From: CAVVMA01 sp963830715
Lineage (GTDB): Bacteria; Desulfobacterota; Binatia; Binatales; Binataceae
DNA: 64,000 nt
NCBI GenBank assembly: GCA_963830715.1
Contig: CAWHNS010000020.1
Location: 62,001-126,000 of the forward strand
Direction: 5' to 3'
The position numbers were made by a program, and so were the translations under genes. Position 1 is the first letter of the stretch, and each line of letters opens with the position of its first letter. The notes below the pieces were generated by a model. The model was given only the letters and a program-made list of their open reading frames with translations. It searched no databases and had not been told where the DNA came from. Positions 19,493 through 29,685 of this stretch are shown here, in pieces.

Positions 19493-20756
19493 TCAAAACG
19501 AATCCAGCATCGGGAGTAAATCCAGCAGAGCTTCGGTCTCATGCGAGGAGTCCTTCCAGACCGTGGCCTTTGGCCCTCTCCTCGCCCCGGGGTTCGTGTC
19601 GAACCCGGCGGGAAGCCAGCCACCGTGCTTCGCATCGATCACGTACTTCTTCACGTATTCCCAGAGGCGCACGAAACTGCGATGCGTACTCGGCCCGATC
19701 GTCCGGATGCAGTCGAGCCATTGCCGACAGCGCTTTCAGACCCTCGGCCTGAGGCCACCAAACCTTGTCTCGCACGAAGACGACTGTATCGTCGAAGTAC
19801 ATTGGGCCGAAGCTGGATCCAGCCAAATGGAATCCTCCGTTGCCGCGATCCCAGGCGAAGCGCAACATCGTGTCGACCATGGACTTGGCGATTCGTTCGG
19901 TCGTCGAGTCCACCGTGCCGAAGAGAACTTCTGAAGCTGAGAGCAAAAGGTTCGCCGAGCGCAGAATTTGCCCGTAGCGGATAGGGTCGGGTAGCGGTGT
20001 CCAGTCCGGATGAACGTACGTGTGCATCACGCCGGGTGCGACCACGAGACGATCGCGTATGATGTACAGCGTTTCCTCCAGCCGCCTCCTGAGCAGCGGG
20101 TCCGGCCAAACGCTATAGAGATCGGAGAAGGACTTGAGTAAATCCGAGGTGGTGTTGGCGTCCTTGAAACCGATGGGTGTCCCAATGGTGTCCCGAATCC
20201 GGCCAGGCGCTATAGCCCATGGATCCGTTGATAGGATCGGAGTGCCATCTCGCCTGTAGAAGACGAAGTAGCCGCCGTGCTCGTCGTCATGTGCGTGCTC
20301 CTCCAGCCAGCTGAACGCCAGCTTTGCCAACTCCAGGCATTCCGGATCGCCGCTTGTCGCATAACACGCTACACAGGCGGAGATCGCGTAGCTCGTGCCG
20401 TGCCCATGCTTCGTCGCTCCTTCGCACGGATCTCCGGCCTGATTGAGAAGCCTATACCAGCCGCCTAGACTGCGATCCCACATCCTCTCTCTGAGGTAGC
20501 GAAAGCCATGTGCGGCCGCCTCACGCAGGAATGCCAGGTCGGGTGAGTGAGTTGATGCACGGGCGGCGGCGAGTGTCTGCCGCGCCTGATACTCAAGCAT
20601 CTTCGCCTGCGATCCACGGGGTTTCCATCTGTAGTCGAAGTCACAAAGGAATCCCCCGTGTTGTCGATCAAAGCTGCGCGGGAACCAGGCAGCCATGAGA
20701 CGACGCAGCTCCGATTCGACCTCGTTGCGAAGGGTCATCTGCATGGGCTGATTCAT
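19493..20756 (-). CDS. AGE (N-acylglucosamine 2-epimerase) family protein, frameshifted near its end
   Basis: The protein follows the alpha6/alpha6 barrel of the AGE family: QHGGFLCDFDYRW, EYQARQTLAAA, KHGHGTSYAISACV, HDDEHGGYFVFYRRDG and RGNGGFHLAG. Near 19672 the frame is lost; one base over it continues SFVRLWEYVKKYVIDAKHGG and WLPAGFDTNPGARRGPKATV to a stop at 19493, which restores a normal C-terminus including a conserved WK and DSSHETEALL. Family members isomerise sugars or acylaminosugars. It precedes the acetyltransferase on the same strand. Confidence 0.75.
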
Positions 20757-21068
20757 TCAAAGCTTTGTAATATCAGCTTAGGGCGCCGGAGAGAAAATCG
20801 CTCAGTAGAGCGGCCCGGTAAAGGACCGGCCCACGCCGGAGCTTAATGCCGATTATCCAACGGTGTCATTACCGATAATTCGACCTATGTGACCGGTCGC
20901 ATGACGTCAGGTACGCCGGCGGCGTGGTTGAGTGGCTGACGCTGCCGGCGTGCACGCTGCGCTCTCCCCGAGCATCGGCGGCCAGTCATAAAATTTGTGG
21001 CTGGTTTGTGGCAGATCCGCTGAAGCTTCCGCGGCTGACCGGTTCCATCCGGAAGAATTACACATCGA
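20757..21068. other. Intergenic region without a gene
   Basis: No convincing coding sequence. It holds the start-side of the AGE gene and the 3' side of the cyclase gene, plus one strong hairpin listed separately. Confidence 0.5.
20913..20951 (-). terminator. Hairpin downstream of the tssKLM-cyclase operon
   Basis: The arms 20913-20925 and 20939-20951 pair over 13 positions with one G-U pair around a 13-base loop. It lies about 120 bases past the cyclase stop, in the direction of its transcription. No T-run follows, so intrinsic termination is not certain. Confidence 0.45.
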
Positions 21069-23187
21069 TCACTTATGGTCGAGGGCATGGGCGCCATTCC
21101 ATTCATCCGGCGGGGGATGAGCGATTAGACCGCGCGCTCGCCGCGCCATCACGAGGGGCGGATTGCTTCGCGCTGTTCCATTGGGGGCGTTTCCGGCCGA
21201 GTCGATACCGCCTTCGTTTCGCGCCAGATCCTCCCAGATCGTCGCCGCCTCCTCGAAACGCTTGGCTCGATAGCGCGCGAGTGCCTCGGCGAACTTCTCT
21301 GCCTGCTCGATTTGGTCCGGCGAGGCGGCCGCGCGCGCCGCTATCGGCTCAAAAATCACCATCGGTTCTTTGGCCCCCTTGACCAGGAGCCAATCCAGTT
21401 CGCGCATCAGAAATTCAGTCCCGGCAAGTTCGGCAGTACGGGCCCCGACTATAACCGGACAGTGATAGATGTCCGGCGCGCGCTCCAGCCGCGACGCAAG
21501 GTTGACCGTTTCGCCGACGACCGTGTAATTGCAGCGCTTCTCAGTGCCGACGTTGCCAACCACCGCCGGCCCCGAATTGATTCCGATCTTCAGCGCAAAG
21601 CTCTCGGCGCCGCGCGCCAGGTCCTCGAGTCTTGCGCCTCGAACGCGCCTCGCCGCAGCCATCGCTGCGCGCACCGCGTTGGCGGCATGATCGGGGTCGC
21701 TCGCCGGCGCACCCCACATCGCCATCACCGCGTCGCCAATGAACTTGTCGACATAGCCGTTGTTGTTCTGCACCTCTTCAACCACGTAGCCGAGATAGCG
21801 GTTGACCAATGCCGTGAGCGGTTCGGGCTCAAGCCGGCTGGACGCTGCGGAAAAGCCGGTAAGATCCGCGAACATTACGGTGACCTCGCGCCGCTCTCCG
21901 CCGAGGTTCAGCGCGGCGGGGTCGTCGGCCAGCCTCTCGACGATCGCCGGATCGAGATAGTGGTTGAAGGCGTGCTGAACGCGGCGGCGAGCCCGTTCCT
22001 CGGCGAGGTAGCGCACGCTGAACGCGACACCGGGAGAGATCGCCAGCGCGATGAAGGGAATCCCGATCGGTATCCAGTAGTTTAGCTGCAGCGCCACGAC
22101 CGATGAGAAGAACAACACCAGGACCATCACCGCAATCGAGACGACCGTGGTCCACGGCGCCAATGCCAGCCCGGCAACCGCGCCGAGGCCGGCGGAGATT
22201 GCGGAGACTCCGGCGACGATCGGTCGCGGCGCGGTCGTGGTCAGATCGCCGGTCGCGACGGCTTCGATCGCGGCAGCATGAAGAAAGACGCCGGCCACGG
22301 TGTTCGACGATGGATCGGACGGTCCGATGTGCCTGAGTCCGCAGGCGCTCGCGGGAAAGTCACCGGGCGGCACGGGCAGAAATCGTCCCGAGGTTTGTTT
22401 GCGGTCTTCCTCCGGCAGCGTACCGCCGAAGATCACGATCTTTCCGCCGAATGCCGCCCGCAACGCCTGAGGTCCGGGCTGGGCGCATCGGATGACATCG
22501 ATCAGGGAGTAGGTCGGGATGCTTTCGAGGTGGCGGCGCGGAGTGACCAGGACCTCCGTAGGCATCGTGAAGCCGGCGCGCCGCAGGACCAGCGCGGACA
22601 GCGTGGGTTGAGGCCCGGCGTTGCTGTCGATGCTCGCCGCCACGTGGCGATACCGCCCGTCAGAATCCTGCGAAATTTCCGTGAGCCCGAGCGAGTCGTA
22701 GCCGACGCTGAAAGCGAATGGCCGGGCCGGGCAGGGTGGTCGCGGAGCGGGCAAGAACGACCCGGTCGCGATACTTGTAGAGCGCGCCCAGAAACGGCTG
22801 CGCGAACTTCGGGCCGATTCCGGCAAACGTGTTCGGATCGTAGGCGAAAATCTCGTCGAAGGCGGCCACCTTCGCGCCTGCTTCCATCACCGCCGTCAGT
22901 GCGTTGGCCCATAGCGGTTCCAGGAAGACTCTCGGGTAGGCCGCGAGTTCCGGGCTGTCAAGGCTTCGCCGATCGACCGCAACGACAGCGACCGGCGACT
23001 CGTCAACCTGATTGGGCGCGAAGCTCCTTCCTCGCGCGGCGACTTCCAGATCAAGCAGTGTCGCGTCGAGCGCCGTCGGCCCCGCCACTATCGCCGACAC
23101 CGCCGCAGCCGCCAGCGCGCACGCGGCTGACGTGAGCAGTCGATATCTGCGTCGAGCGCGGCTGACGCTTGCGCGCCTGACGGACAC
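21069..23187 (-). CDS. CHASE2-domain class III adenylate/guanylate cyclase, frameshifted
   Basis: The N-terminal part (GTG 23187 to about 22722) has one TM segment and a CHASE2-type periplasmic sensor (ALDATLLDLEVAARG, FDEIFAYDPNTF). One base shift near 22722 leads into FAFSVGYDSLGLTEIS, three TM helices and a class III catalytic domain. In it, the metal Asp sits in FADLTGFS, Lys-Asp in VDKFIGDAVMAMWG, and GETVNLASRLE near the end; the substrate-specifying Asp appears as Glu. It ends the tssKLM operon, suggesting cyclic-nucleotide signalling tied to secretion. cAMP is favoured over cGMP by the Lys, but not proven. Confidence 0.75.
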
Positions 23188-23213
23188 CTGCGCGTCCTGG
23201 TCTATTCGTATTG

Positions 23214-23915
23214 CTATTCGACTCGTATGATGACCAGCGGGCGGCGCTGAGATTCGTCGGGCTCCTCAACCGCGACGAAATGAGCCGTGCTGACGGACTG
23301 CGAGGCGGACTTCGGAATGAGTGACAGCTCGTAGGGCATCCCCGCGCCGAGCGAGGCCGCATCAGCGGGCCAATCGAAGCGCGCACCGGTCAGCGCAACT
23401 GTGCGAATCGGGCCGGCGGGTCCGGCTATCCTGACCGCAGCGAAAAATTGGCTCCGCGCGCCCACCAAAACAAAACTCGGCCGCGTCGCCAGCTGGAGCT
23501 TTTCCGGCGGGACTTTCAGGTCACGCGCCATGAGGGTCGAAGGCTCGCCGCCCTGCTCGAGGACAACTTCCTGCTTACAGGGCATCGCTGCTTCGATGCT
23601 CCTGGCGGCGGCCGAAGTCTTATAGCCATCAGGACCGAATTCGATTCGCCCGCCTGTCACAGTAACCTGTCGGCAACTGCGGTAGTCATCGAAGACGAGT
23701 TGCGCGCTCTCGCCCAGATTCAATGCGGTGCCGAGCGTGATTTCGGAGAATGGGGTAACTTCGGGTGAGATTGTGCCTGAAGTTTCCAGCGCCAGCGCAA
23801 CAGGCGTCTGCGGCATCGCGGACCGCTCGAGCAGCAACACCCAGAGCGCGGTCAAAGCGAATAATGCTGGCCGCCGGCACTTACCCGGTAGTTGCCGGCC
23901 ACTGGCGCGTTCCAC
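23214..23915 (-). CDS. Secreted FecR-like/unknown protein in T6SS operon
   Basis: It sits between tssM and the cyclase with gaps of 47 and 26 bases and is surely cotranscribed. The start is uncertain: TTG 23930 or GTG 23915. A signal peptide (LFALTALWVLLLERSAMPQT) is followed by beta-rich sequence with ITLGTALNLGESAQLVF and RSCRQVTVTGGRIEFG, like the beta-sandwich of FecR/LysM-associated proteins. It is not a recognisable TssJ: there is no lipobox and it is too long. It may be a periplasmic partner of the cyclase sensor domain. Confidence 0.55.
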   Translation of the reverse strand: MERASGRQLPGKCRRPALFALTALWVLLLERSAMPQTPVALALETSGTISPEVTPFSEITLGTALNLGESAQLVFDDYRSCRQVTVTGGRIEFGPDGYKTSAAARSIEAAMPCKQEVVLEQGGEPSTLMARDLKVPPEKLQLATRPSFVLVGARSQFFAAVRIAGPAGPIRTVALTGARFDWPADAASLGAGMPYELSLIPKSASQSVSTAHFVAVEEPDESQRRPLVIIRVE

Positions 23916-23962
23916 CAAAAAAGCCCCCAACCTCCGAATCGGGCCGCCGTTAGCGTCCCGTT

Positions 23963-25246
23963 CTACGCTTTTGCCCGCCGCGTGGGTGGTCCGGCCAGGG
24001 CGCGATCGCGGGGCAGGACGAGGCTGAAAAGATCGTTCAGGAAGCAGGCTCTGCCCGGCTTTCCGTCGGATGGAGGCAGTGCAGCAATCTCCAGTTGCTT
24101 GCGCAGCGATGAAACCGGAGCGCCCTGACTGCGCGAACTGGCGAAGAAGATCCCGCGAAACAGCGGCGTGTGATAACGCACGTCTTCGTTCACCAATGGC
24201 TCGATGAAACCGCGCAGGGGAGCTTCGAGCGCGCGAAATTCCTCGGGAAAGCAGAAGATCGACCGGCGCAATTCCTCGGCGGTATTCCCGTTGAGGATCG
24301 ATGATCGCAGAAAATTGAGACGCTCGTATACCGAATGCACGCCGGCCTCGAATCGGCCGAGCGCCTCCGGCCCTCGTCGGCCGGCTGCGGGATCGACATA
24401 GCCCACCGCCTCACCCATCACGCGTTGCGGCAGCAGCCCCACGAACTCCTGGAAGCCTTCGAGCAGATCAACCTTGGTCACCAGAACGTAGACCGGCAAG
24501 TCAACGCCGAGTTGGTTGATCGACTCCTCGATGCGCTCGCGGAGCTTGCCTCCCAGTTCGCGCAGCTTGTCTTCGGATTCGGACAGCAGTTGATTGGCCG
24601 GAATCGCGACGATCAGACCGCTCAGCGGTTCGCGTCCGTGATAGTAGCGGATCAGCCTCACCAGCCGGTACCATTCGGCGCGGTCCTTCGCTGCATCGGC
24701 AGGAACTGCGTACCGGCTCGCGGTGTTGACCACAATCATCGTATTGGAGACCCAGCAATCGAAATTTTGAGTCGCAGTCCCGGCCGACGATGCGGTGAGC
24801 GGCGAGAACAGTTCTGACGCGACGATCGCGGCGGTCTTACCCGACTCCGCCGGTCCCAGCATCAGGTACCATGGCAGCGAATATAGGCCGTCACCATTGC
24901 CGGAGGCTTGCGGCAGGCTCTTCAGCTTGCCTATCGCGCTGACAAACTTGGCGCGGAGTTCCTGCGGGCTTTCTCCGGCGCCTGCGCGGAAGCCGGAGCC
25001 CTGTTGACGCACGAACCGCCATTCCCTGAACCAGGGGATCCCCCAGAAGAGCCCCGCTATCAGCGCGATCGCGGCGATTGCAACGACGACCTCCAGGAAC
25101 CAGCGCTTGTGGGCGGCGAGAATCAGCCAGTGGAAAAGACCCAACCACATCGAAGCCGCGATCACCGCGATAGCCGCCAGGATCACGCCGATGAACACCA
25201 GCTTTTCTGACGACAACGCGCCTTTGAGGGTATCCGAGATCGCCAT
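23963..25246 (-). CDS. tssM: TssM-like T6SS membrane protein, N-terminal/GTPase part only
   Basis: The 427-residue product has two TM helices near residues 17-65 and an IcmF-type NTPase domain with Walker A GPAESGKT, VTKVDLLEGF and EEFRALEAPL. It stops after FLNDLFSLVLPRDRALAGP, the point where full-length TssM (about 1100-1200 residues) enters its third TM helix and periplasmic domain. The next gene begins 47 bases later, so no room remains for the missing ~700 residues. Its start overlaps the tssL stop (TGATG), a normal coupled operon. Either a genuine short TssM or an ancient truncation. Confidence 0.8.
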   Translation of the reverse strand: MAISDTLKGALSSEKLVFIGVILAAIAVIAASMWLGLFHWLILAAHKRWFLEVVVAIAAIALIAGLFWGIPWFREWRFVRQQGSGFRAGAGESPQELRAKFVSAIGKLKSLPQASGNGDGLYSLPWYLMLGPAESGKTAAIVASELFSPLTASSAGTATQNFDCWVSNTMIVVNTASRYAVPADAAKDRAEWYRLVRLIRYYHGREPLSGLIVAIPANQLLSESEDKLRELGGKLRERIEESINQLGVDLPVYVLVTKVDLLEGFQEFVGLLPQRVMGEAVGYVDPAAGRRGPEALGRFEAGVHSVYERLNFLRSSILNGNTAEELRRSIFCFPEEFRALEAPLRGFIEPLVNEDVRYHTPLFRGIFFASSRSQGAPVSSLRKQLEIAALPPSDGKPGRACFLNDLFSLVLPRDRALAGPPTRRAKA

Positions 25247-26589
25247 CAGGGTTTTTCCTGCGTCGTGACGAAACAGTAAGCCGCAGCCTTGTCGTTACCG
25301 GCGCCTGATGCGTCCGCCTGAAGCTGATGTGCGAGCAGCGACAGGTAGGCTTCGGCGTTCTCGGTCAGGTCGGGTCTCGGCTGCGGAAACAGGGGCTTGG
25401 GACTCGAGACCACGGTCACCATCTCGGTGCCGAATGGATACTGCACATCGGCATGCCACTTGTTGGAGCCATTCTCGGCTCCCAACGTGAAAGACGAGGT
25501 CTGGATCATGTTGTCCGGCTGGTACACGTTGGGAAAAAAATGCGCGACCGTAGCGCGATCGGCGGTATAGTAATCGACGTAAGTATAGTGGAGCGGCTTG
25601 TCGGCTGACACGTCGATAACCAGTCTTTCCTGATTATAGTAAGTCGCGCCACATCCTTTGGAAGGCTGCACCTTCAAATCGAAGCCTGATTTCCGGCTCG
25701 CGTCTTCGAGCGGCCCCAGCGCCTCCATCACTTCGCAGAACGGGCGCGGAATGACACTGAGGTCGTCGCTCACTCCCTTGACGCGGCGTATCGAGCGGAG
25801 CTTTTCGCGGACCGCCTCGCGCTGCTGATCGCTCTCGACGTGACCCTTGAGTTTGACGACTCCGTGATCGATCCCGCTGACGGTTATCTGCGCGCAATCG
25901 AAGGATCGCACGGCATTCTGGACCGCGACCGGATCGGGACCCGAGGGCCAGAAGAAATACAGGAGCAGGACCGCAGCCACGGCCACCGGAGCGGCCAGCC
26001 AATAGATTGACCAGGGGCGCGCGATTGGCTTTGCCGACGGAGGCTTCTGCGCGTAGGGCTCGGGCGTGATGTGCTCCTGGCGCTTCTCGATATCGAGCAG
26101 ATCGGAAATCGGGACGGGCAGGTGAGTGGCGCACTCGCGGCGCAACTCGATTAGCTGATTCTCCTGGGCGGGATCGTAGTATTTGCCGCGAAAGCCGAGA
26201 GCCATCGCCAGGTAGTAGACTTCGTATAGCTGCTTCTGGGCGGGGTTGAGCTGTCCCAGCCGCTCGAAGAACTCCTCGCCGGCGTTGGTGGTGTGGAACA
26301 GAGCGGCCTGGAGCGGAGAGCGCCGCCATTCGTCGAAGAGCGCGCGGTTCGAGCCGGCCGTGTAGCGCATGACCATTTCGTCGATCCACGCGGCGACCGC
26401 AAAGCAGGCGGTGTCATAGTCCTGCGCGGACAGGTCGTGACGCTTGACGGCCAGGCGCTGGTCGGCAATCAGCTTTCCGATACGCTCCCGCACCTCCGCG
26501 AACGGGCGCTGCTGTTCCTCCGGCGTCTGCGCGAACATCAGCACGTAGGCGAATAGCGGCGTCAGAATCTCGCGGAACGTGGGGACCAT
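25246..26589 (-). CDS. tssL: TssL (DotU) with C-terminal BON and DUF4384-like extensions
   Basis: Residues 1-190 are a typical DotU/TssL cytoplasmic domain (LTPLFAYVLMFAQTPEEQ, VAAWIDEMVMRY, YEVYYLAMALGFRGKY). One TM helix (YWLAAPVAVAAVLLLYFF) follows. The periplasmic part first gives a BON-like domain (ITVSGIDHGVVKLKGHVES, IRRVKGVSDDLSV), then a DUF4384-like stretch (LHYTYVDYYTADRATVAHFF). Usual C-terminal partners of TssL are OmpA/peptidoglycan-binding domains, so this extension is unusual. TssL is part of the TssJLM membrane complex. Confidence 0.85.
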   Translation of the reverse strand: MVPTFREILTPLFAYVLMFAQTPEEQQRPFAEVRERIGKLIADQRLAVKRHDLSAQDYDTACFAVAAWIDEMVMRYTAGSNRALFDEWRRSPLQAALFHTTNAGEEFFERLGQLNPAQKQLYEVYYLAMALGFRGKYYDPAQENQLIELRRECATHLPVPISDLLDIEKRQEHITPEPYAQKPPSAKPIARPWSIYWLAAPVAVAAVLLLYFFWPSGPDPVAVQNAVRSFDCAQITVSGIDHGVVKLKGHVESDQQREAVREKLRSIRRVKGVSDDLSVIPRPFCEVMEALGPLEDASRKSGFDLKVQPSKGCGATYYNQERLVIDVSADKPLHYTYVDYYTADRATVAHFFPNVYQPDNMIQTSSFTLGAENGSNKWHADVQYPFGTEMVTVVSSPKPLFPQPRPDLTENAEAYLSLLAHQLQADASGAGNDKAAAYCFVTTQEKP

Positions 26590-26602
26590 TTGCGCCAGCC
26601 GC

Positions 26603-28006
26603 CTACTTGCCCCAGATAGCCAGCAGCCGGATCTCCGTTTCGGGCGGCAGGGCAGTGCTGAAGACGGCGATCGTGCCGTGCTCGCGAATCTTCTTCCACT
26701 GTTCGGAACGCTGGTCGACCAGGAAGTAGCGGTAGTGCGCGCGCATCACGAGTTCCTCGGGCGGCGTTTCAAGCACTTCGAGTTTCAGCCCGAACAGCGC
26801 CGCTCTCTGAAGGTTCGGCATGTCGTCGCGTGAAGTGACTTTGCCGGTCTCCTGCAGCAGTTTGTAGAGTTGGGCCGGACCGAGATCGCTGCGAATAGCC
26901 AGATAATAGCGATTGTCGCCGGTGAGAAACTTCTGATCGAGCGGCGCCGTGAAATATTCGCCATCGTGCTTGAGCAGGATCTCGCCCACCGGCGCCGAAG
27001 TGAGTTCGTTCAACAGCTCGCGCGTGCGCTGGACCGCGAGCGAAAAGCACGGCCACAGATTCGTGTGTTGATAGGGCGGCAGGCCGTCATCGGCGCCGCG
27101 AGCGCCGAGCACCGAGATCGTCGATGAAAATGACGCGAGTTCTCCGACCACCTGCCGCAACAACCCGTACATCTGGTTGGGCTGGGCTTCGCCGCCTTCA
27201 AGATGATGGTGGAACAGCGGGATATGGCGATTGACCGCCTGCAGCATCGAGACGTAGCCGAGGTCGCGCGCTCCGAGTTCCGCTCCGCTGGCCCGCCGGC
27301 GCGTAAACTGGCCGAGCTCGCGGCTCTTGGCCGTGAGCAGGTCGCGAATTTCCTTGAGCATCGCCTCGAGCACCTGCGAGGACTTGACCGAGATCGAAGG
27401 CGGGATGTACTGCTGCGAGCGAACCCCGCCCTTGCCGTCCGGCGAGCGGAGGATCTCGGCGACCTTGATGAGCTCGTAATCCTGCGCCCGCTCGGCGGAT
27501 ACGTCGTAGAGTATCTGCGCCTCGTGAACCACGTACTGGAGCTGAACCGGATTGTCGCTGGGGGCGAAGGCGTCCGAGACCTCGGATTCCTCGATCACGA
27601 ACCGGCGATTGGAGGTAGCTCCGCCGCCCTCGCCGTTTCCTGCAGTCGGATTGCCCTCGGCGGAATTGAGGCGACGTACGCCTATATAGGCGGAGAGCGG
27701 CTTGCCGCTCGGATCGAGATCCTGCTGGAACGAGCGCGGCGCCACCCTTGCGGTGCACGGCAGAAGATCTCCGCCCACCCGCAGTAGCGTTCCCTCGAAG
27801 GTCAGGAACTCGCCTTGCTCGATCTCGAAGACGAAGTTCTGCAGCGCCGGCTCATTGATGCGCAGCGAATAGACCCCCCAAAAGAACGGCGAAAGCAGGC
27901 CGACCAGATGATGCAAAAGGCCGGCGTGGTAACTGTCCTGCTGCTGAAAATGCTGGGGCTGCAGGAGCATTCCCTGCCCCCAGAACAGCGGGCGTAAAGG
28001 CTCCAC
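26603..28006 (-). CDS. tssK: TssK, T6SS baseplate protein
   Basis: The 467-residue protein starts at GTG 28006 after an AGGTGA site. It opens with the TssK signature PLFWGQGMLLQPQHFQQQD and carries RYYLAIRSD and LVDQRSEQW near its C-terminus. TssK trimers connect the baseplate to the TssJLM membrane complex. It is the first gene of the minus-strand operon tssK-tssL-tssM-unknown-cyclase, divergent from the main T6SS operon. Confidence 0.93.
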   Translation of the reverse strand: MEPLRPLFWGQGMLLQPQHFQQQDSYHAGLLHHLVGLLSPFFWGVYSLRINEPALQNFVFEIEQGEFLTFEGTLLRVGGDLLPCTARVAPRSFQQDLDPSGKPLSAYIGVRRLNSAEGNPTAGNGEGGGATSNRRFVIEESEVSDAFAPSDNPVQLQYVVHEAQILYDVSAERAQDYELIKVAEILRSPDGKGGVRSQQYIPPSISVKSSQVLEAMLKEIRDLLTAKSRELGQFTRRRASGAELGARDLGYVSMLQAVNRHIPLFHHHLEGGEAQPNQMYGLLRQVVGELASFSSTISVLGARGADDGLPPYQHTNLWPCFSLAVQRTRELLNELTSAPVGEILLKHDGEYFTAPLDQKFLTGDNRYYLAIRSDLGPAQLYKLLQETGKVTSRDDMPNLQRAALFGLKLEVLETPPEELVMRAHYRYFLVDQRSEQWKKIREHGTIAVFSTALPPETEIRLLAIWGK

Positions 28007-28316
28007 AAATCACCTATTGCTCGTTTTCCCCACTCGGGCCGGTGCGGCGGACCGTTACGCGCGCCGGGACCGGGGGCTCAGGCGTATCAGACGCGAAAAA
28101 CCCGGCAAATTCTTGTCATTGCCGGCGGCGAAAGTCAAATCGCCTCCTCCTGCCGTCGCCAACGGGATACGCGGCCGCCGATGCGCGGCAAACTTCGCCG
28201 GCAAGATGAGTTTGCAAACCGCGCCGTACCCGTGCGAATCTCAACCAATTTTGGTACTGGAGACCAAAGTGCAAATCCCGGTCTAATCGGGTTACTGGTC
28301 GGACGAGGAGAGTTTT
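28007..28316. promoter_or_regulatory. Divergent control region between the two T6SS operons
   Basis: This 310-base non-coding gap must contain promoters for tssK (minus) and for the plus-strand gene cluster. A GAGGAGAG ribosome-binding site precedes ATG 28317. I see no clear sigma54 or sigma70 match. Confidence 0.45.
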
Positions 28317-29630
28317 ATGGCTGGAGATAAGAACCCTTGGCGTGACATTTTCTCCCCTGCGGAGTGGACGCTGATTCAGAACCAGGCTGCGCAGGCTGCC
28401 GCGCGCGCCAATCCCCTGATGGGCGGGCATCGAGTGGGGGCAGGGGGATGGACGGTCGCCAACAAGCCAGGCGGCGCCCCCGTCAAAACGCCCCAGGCAG
28501 CTCTCCAGGAGATCGGGGTTCAGATCATTCGTTATGACAAGATCGCCAAGGACGACTCGACGAAGTTTGCCGACAGGATTCAGAAGCTGCGATTTATCAA
28601 TGTCTTATGCGAGAAGTATCTTCAACTCCTTGGCCGTGATCACTTGCTCGGAACCAAGACGGTTGGCGGCAAGCAACTCACTGACCAGATCGACGTGTGG
28701 GTTAGCTCGCTCGGCAGGCGGGCCCTGAAGAAGGCAGATTACCTCGAGAAGATGAAGGAGTGGCACGACACCGCCAAACCCAAGTACAAGGACAAGGCGC
28801 AACTGTCGATCTTCCTGCGGGGTCTCGCCGAGGGGGGACACATCCGGGACGGTGGCCAAAAACTGCACGCGACCCCCTACGCGACGATCGAGAAAGTCGA
28901 CCCTTATCACCGCCAGACCTTTGTCTTTCTCGACCCCGCCGATCCAGCGGCCGACACAAGTGTTAACGAGATGGGTGAAGCCTTTCTCGAATACCTGACC
29001 GACAACCCCGCCTCGAATCCGGACCGGGCGACCAACGCCAATGCCAGTTTTTACGAGTGGCTCGAATACCACCCCTTCTGCGTGGGAACGCCGGGCGTCA
29101 CGCCGGGCGCCCAGGACTTCAAGAATCCCGCCCGCATCGTTTACGACAATCTCGATCTGGCCTACTTGTATATGAAAACCGGAGGGATGGAGTACACGCG
29201 GATCGCGACGGCGGGCCCACGGCAGCCCCTCAATACCATCGCCTTCGGGCCTAGCGGCAAGGGTCCTCCGGGGGCCGTGGCATTCGTATGGGACAAGGAA
29301 TGTCACCTCTGGGCCCACGAGCACGGGCTGGATGGGTTCGTCCACGCCTCAGCCAAGAAAGGGGAAAAGATCCGCTGTTCAGGCATGCTCGTCGCCAACA
29401 ACGGACTCGCAACATGGGTCACGAACCAGAGCGGCCACTACGCGCCCAACGCGCAGAGCATCTACTACTTCGTGTTCTGGCTCAACCAACGCAAGTGTCT
29501 GGGCAACAACGCCACGGTATCGATCGAGCACGACCCGCAATTGACACAAGTTGACTACACGGCGGCGAGTTTCATCAGTTGGGCCAAAACGAAGTTTCCT
29601 CCGCCGACGCCGCTGCCGTACTTTGAATGA
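28317..29630 (+). CDS. Unknown protein at head of T6SS cluster, candidate effector
   Basis: The 437-residue protein has no signal peptide or TM segment. I do not recognise the N-terminal 300 residues. The region ~340-430 resembles a module seen at the end of other secreted or toxin-like proteins: a hydrophilic HASAKKGEKIRCSGMLVANN followed by ATWVTNQSGHYAPNAQS. The gene begins the plus-strand T6SS cluster and is followed by another non-tss gene with putative Cys-His-Asp residues. By position it could be a cargo effector or accessory protein; no catalytic motif is evident. Confidence 0.4.
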   Translation: MAGDKNPWRDIFSPAEWTLIQNQAAQAAARANPLMGGHRVGAGGWTVANKPGGAPVKTPQAALQEIGVQIIRYDKIAKDDSTKFADRIQKLRFINVLCEKYLQLLGRDHLLGTKTVGGKQLTDQIDVWVSSLGRRALKKADYLEKMKEWHDTAKPKYKDKAQLSIFLRGLAEGGHIRDGGQKLHATPYATIEKVDPYHRQTFVFLDPADPAADTSVNEMGEAFLEYLTDNPASNPDRATNANASFYEWLEYHPFCVGTPGVTPGAQDFKNPARIVYDNLDLAYLYMKTGGMEYTRIATAGPRQPLNTIAFGPSGKGPPGAVAFVWDKECHLWAHEHGLDGFVHASAKKGEKIRCSGMLVANNGLATWVTNQSGHYAPNAQSIYYFVFWLNQRKCLGNNATVSIEHDPQLTQVDYTAASFISWAKTKFPPPTPLPYFE

Positions 29631-29685
29631 TCAAAGGGCCCGAATCCGGCGAGCATGGCATAAGGACTGGCTGAGGATCCGGCTC

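Noticed and set aside
23214..23915. TssJ lipoprotein
   Set aside because: It lacks a lipobox, is too long, and its sequence does not resemble the TssJ beta-sandwich motifs.
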